A stretch of DNA of 34,666 bases from Candidatus Epulonipiscium fishelsonii (lineage in GTDB: Bacteria; Bacillota; Clostridia; Lachnospirales; Cellulosilyticaceae), in contig LJDB01000077.1 of NCBI GenBank assembly GCA_001983455.1, forward strand, positions 1-34,666. Direction: 5' to 3'. The number at the start of each line of letters is the position of its first letter. Within the stretch, counting starts at the first letter, position 1. Positions 33,707-34,666 of the stretch are shown one piece after another. A program made the position numbers and the translations under genes. The notes beneath the pieces were generated by a model. The model did not search any database. It saw nothing but the letters and a program-made list of their open reading frames with translations, and was not told the DNA's origin.

Positions 33707-34015
33707 GTGCCAAGACTTATTTGTAATGTTGATACTTGTGGACATCATTACGACTCGTTATGTGGACTAAATAGTATAGGCATTACGGGATCTTCAGCTA
33801 CTACTGATTCTGAAACTAAATGTAGTAACTTTATTACCTATGCAGGTGCATCAAATAGTATGACAGGTGGAAGTTTAAATCTTGATGTACAATGTCAAGC
33901 AGTTAATTGTACTCATAATGAAAGGCAAAAATGCCAAGCAGATTTTATTTCAATTGCTGGAATTAATGCTTTTACAGAAAGCGATACAGAATGCTCAGGA
34001 TTTTGTCCAAAATAA
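33707..34015 (+). CDS. Double DUF1540 cysteine-rich protein
   Basis: This 102-residue protein contains two DUF1540 modules with identical cysteine spacing: C6-x4-C11-x7-C19-x19-C39 and C63-x4-C68-x7-C76-x19-C96, then a last C100. Each probably holds a metal ion, most likely zinc. DUF1540 proteins are common in spore-forming Firmicutes; their function is not established. Translation starts at GTG 33707, eight bases after AGGAGG; an ATG at 33700 is in a frame that stops after eight codons. It probably shares a transcript with the 42-residue gene upstream. A terminator follows. Confidence 0.9.
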   Translation: MPRLICNVDTCGHHYDSLCGLNSIGITGSSATTDSETKCSNFITYAGASNSMTGGSLNLDVQCQAVNCTHNERQKCQADFISIAGINAFTESDTECSGFCPK

Positions 34016-34063
34016 TTTTATTATGTCACGATAGGTATGAATAACATAATAGTTATTCGCATT

Positions 34064-34098
34064 AGAAAGGGATGTCTCGGGGGATATCCCTTTCTTTA
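34064..34098 (+). terminator. terminator after the DUF1540 gene
   Basis: AGAAAGGGAT (34064-34073) pairs perfectly with ATCCCTTTCT (34086-34095) around a 12-base loop, followed by TTAT. The preceding bases TTATTCGCATTA partly match the TTATTCGTGATAA motif. Confidence 0.78.
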
Positions 34099-34109
34099 TC
34101 CGTTATTTT

Positions 34110-34493
34110 TTATATCTCTTGATGGATAAGCCATACATATCCAAATTTATCTTTAAACATTCCATTATAAACGTTATGGGTGTCTACAAAAGTTACAGGA
34201 AAAATTACTTCGCAGCCATTTTCCATAGCTTTTTCAAATGTTTCTTTAATACTTTCCACTGTAATATCAAACCAACAAGATAATACACCACCTTTAGCTG
34301 GTGAAATTAAGTTAAATTGTGCATTTTCGTCCATTATATGAAACCTCAATCCATATATCGAGAAAAAAACTTCGTTATATCCTACTTTTTGAGAAGTTTT
34401 AATTACATTTTCTAGTTCAAATATTCGTTTGTATAAACCTAGTGCTTCTATACTATTTGTAGCTACCATGTTAATTTCTGCTTTTTTCATCAT
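34110..34493 (-). CDS. VOC-family (glyoxalase/bleomycin-resistance-like, PhnB-type) protein
   Basis: This 127-residue protein has the paired beta-alpha-beta-beta-beta modules of the vicinal oxygen chelate fold. Module one includes NSIEALGLYKRIFE and FFSIYGLRFHIMDEN. Module two includes DITVESIKETFEKAMENG, VTFVDTHN and the C-terminal FKDKFGYVWLIHQ that typifies PhnB-like members (usually DPFGHxW). The function varies widely in this family, from isomerases to antibiotic binding, so no substrate is assigned. The start follows GGAGAA by seven bases. Confidence 0.85.
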   Translation of the reverse strand: MMKKAEINMVATNSIEALGLYKRIFELENVIKTSQKVGYNEVFFSIYGLRFHIMDENAQFNLISPAKGGVLSCWFDITVESIKETFEKAMENGCEVIFPVTFVDTHNVYNGMFKDKFGYVWLIHQEI

Positions 34494-34621
34494 AAAATGT
34501 TCTCCATCTCTAAATTTTTAATATCTATTTTGCTTCAAACATTATTATAACATATATAATTTAAGAGATATAGTACAGAAATCTGTATAATACATATATA
34601 ATATATTTGATATTTTTTACA

Positions 34622-34666
34622 AATAAGAAGAACAGACCTGTGGCCAGTTCTCCTTATCACGAATAA
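34622..34666. terminator. terminator-like hairpin with inverted TTATTCGTGATAA motif at the window edge
   Basis: AAGAAGAACAGACC pairs imperfectly with GGCCAGTTCTCCTT. The last 13 bases, TTATCACGAATAA, are the exact reverse complement of the motif at 22130-22142. Read on the minus strand, it matches the layout there: motif first, then an AAGnAGAA arm. It may terminate a gene outside the window. Confidence 0.55.

Overview
This is a low-GC, gene-dense chromosomal stretch with strong Shine-Dalgarno sites and many intrinsic terminators. It is most consistent with an anaerobic Firmicute of class Clostridia, Lachnospirales-like. Support comes from the rplU-prp-rpmA order with an L27 that carries the Prp-cleavable leader, the NadD-YqeK fusion, ObgE next to YhbY, DUF1540 and stalk-domain proteins, split transketolases, and sigma-28 (SigD)-type promoters of Gram-positive flagellar regulons. 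I do not assign a genus.

Layout. (1) 511-5788: a four-gene operon with an OFA-type MFS transporter, a cytoplasmic molybdopterin oxidoreductase, a four-cluster 4Fe-4S electron-transfer protein and a TorD-type chaperone. The last three genes overlap by 4 nt, and there is no membrane anchor subunit. (2) 6038-9991: a GNAT acetyltransferase, a divergent FadH/enoate-reductase-like flavoenzyme behind a 12-bp palindromic operator candidate, and the RNA ligase RtcB. (3) 10180-13543: a membrane-anchored protein whose cytoplasmic part contains eleven 14-residue repeats, a frameshifted gene fragment, and an E. coli-type UDP-glucose dehydrogenase. (4) 13614-16082: three tandem FlxA-like coiled-coil paralogues on the minus strand. 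Each has its own near-consensus sigma-28 promoter, which ties this otherwise anonymous family to motility. (5) 16256-20300: housekeeping genes on the minus strand (nadD-yqeK, yhbY, obgE, rpmA, prp, rplU), with a strong promoter and an attenuator-like leader before rplU. (6) 20397-22046: divergent tgt and yajC, the latter with an unusual acidic tail. (7) 22586-28779: a sugar-phosphate block with AraD-type epimerase, split transketolase, a divergent triose-phosphate-isomerase homologue, a LacI regulator and a LarA-like nickel-pincer-type epimerase. (8) 28951-34666: aspS with a structured leader, a secreted stalk-domain protein, a small membrane protein, a ZIP metal transporter, a 42-residue basic protein next to a double-DUF1540 protein, and a VOC-family protein.

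The most interesting observations are the sigma-28-driven FlxA-like array, the ZorA/ExbB-like anchor with a repeat tail and no visible partner, the anchorless molybdoenzyme operon next to a flavin reductase, and the transketolase/TIM-like/LarA-like cluster, which could encode an uncommon short-sugar or sugar-acid route. A family of related terminator hairpins, some attached to the 13-bp near-palindrome TTATTCGTGATAA, recurs between transcription units. No rRNA, tRNA, CRISPR array, transposase or phage gene was recognised.
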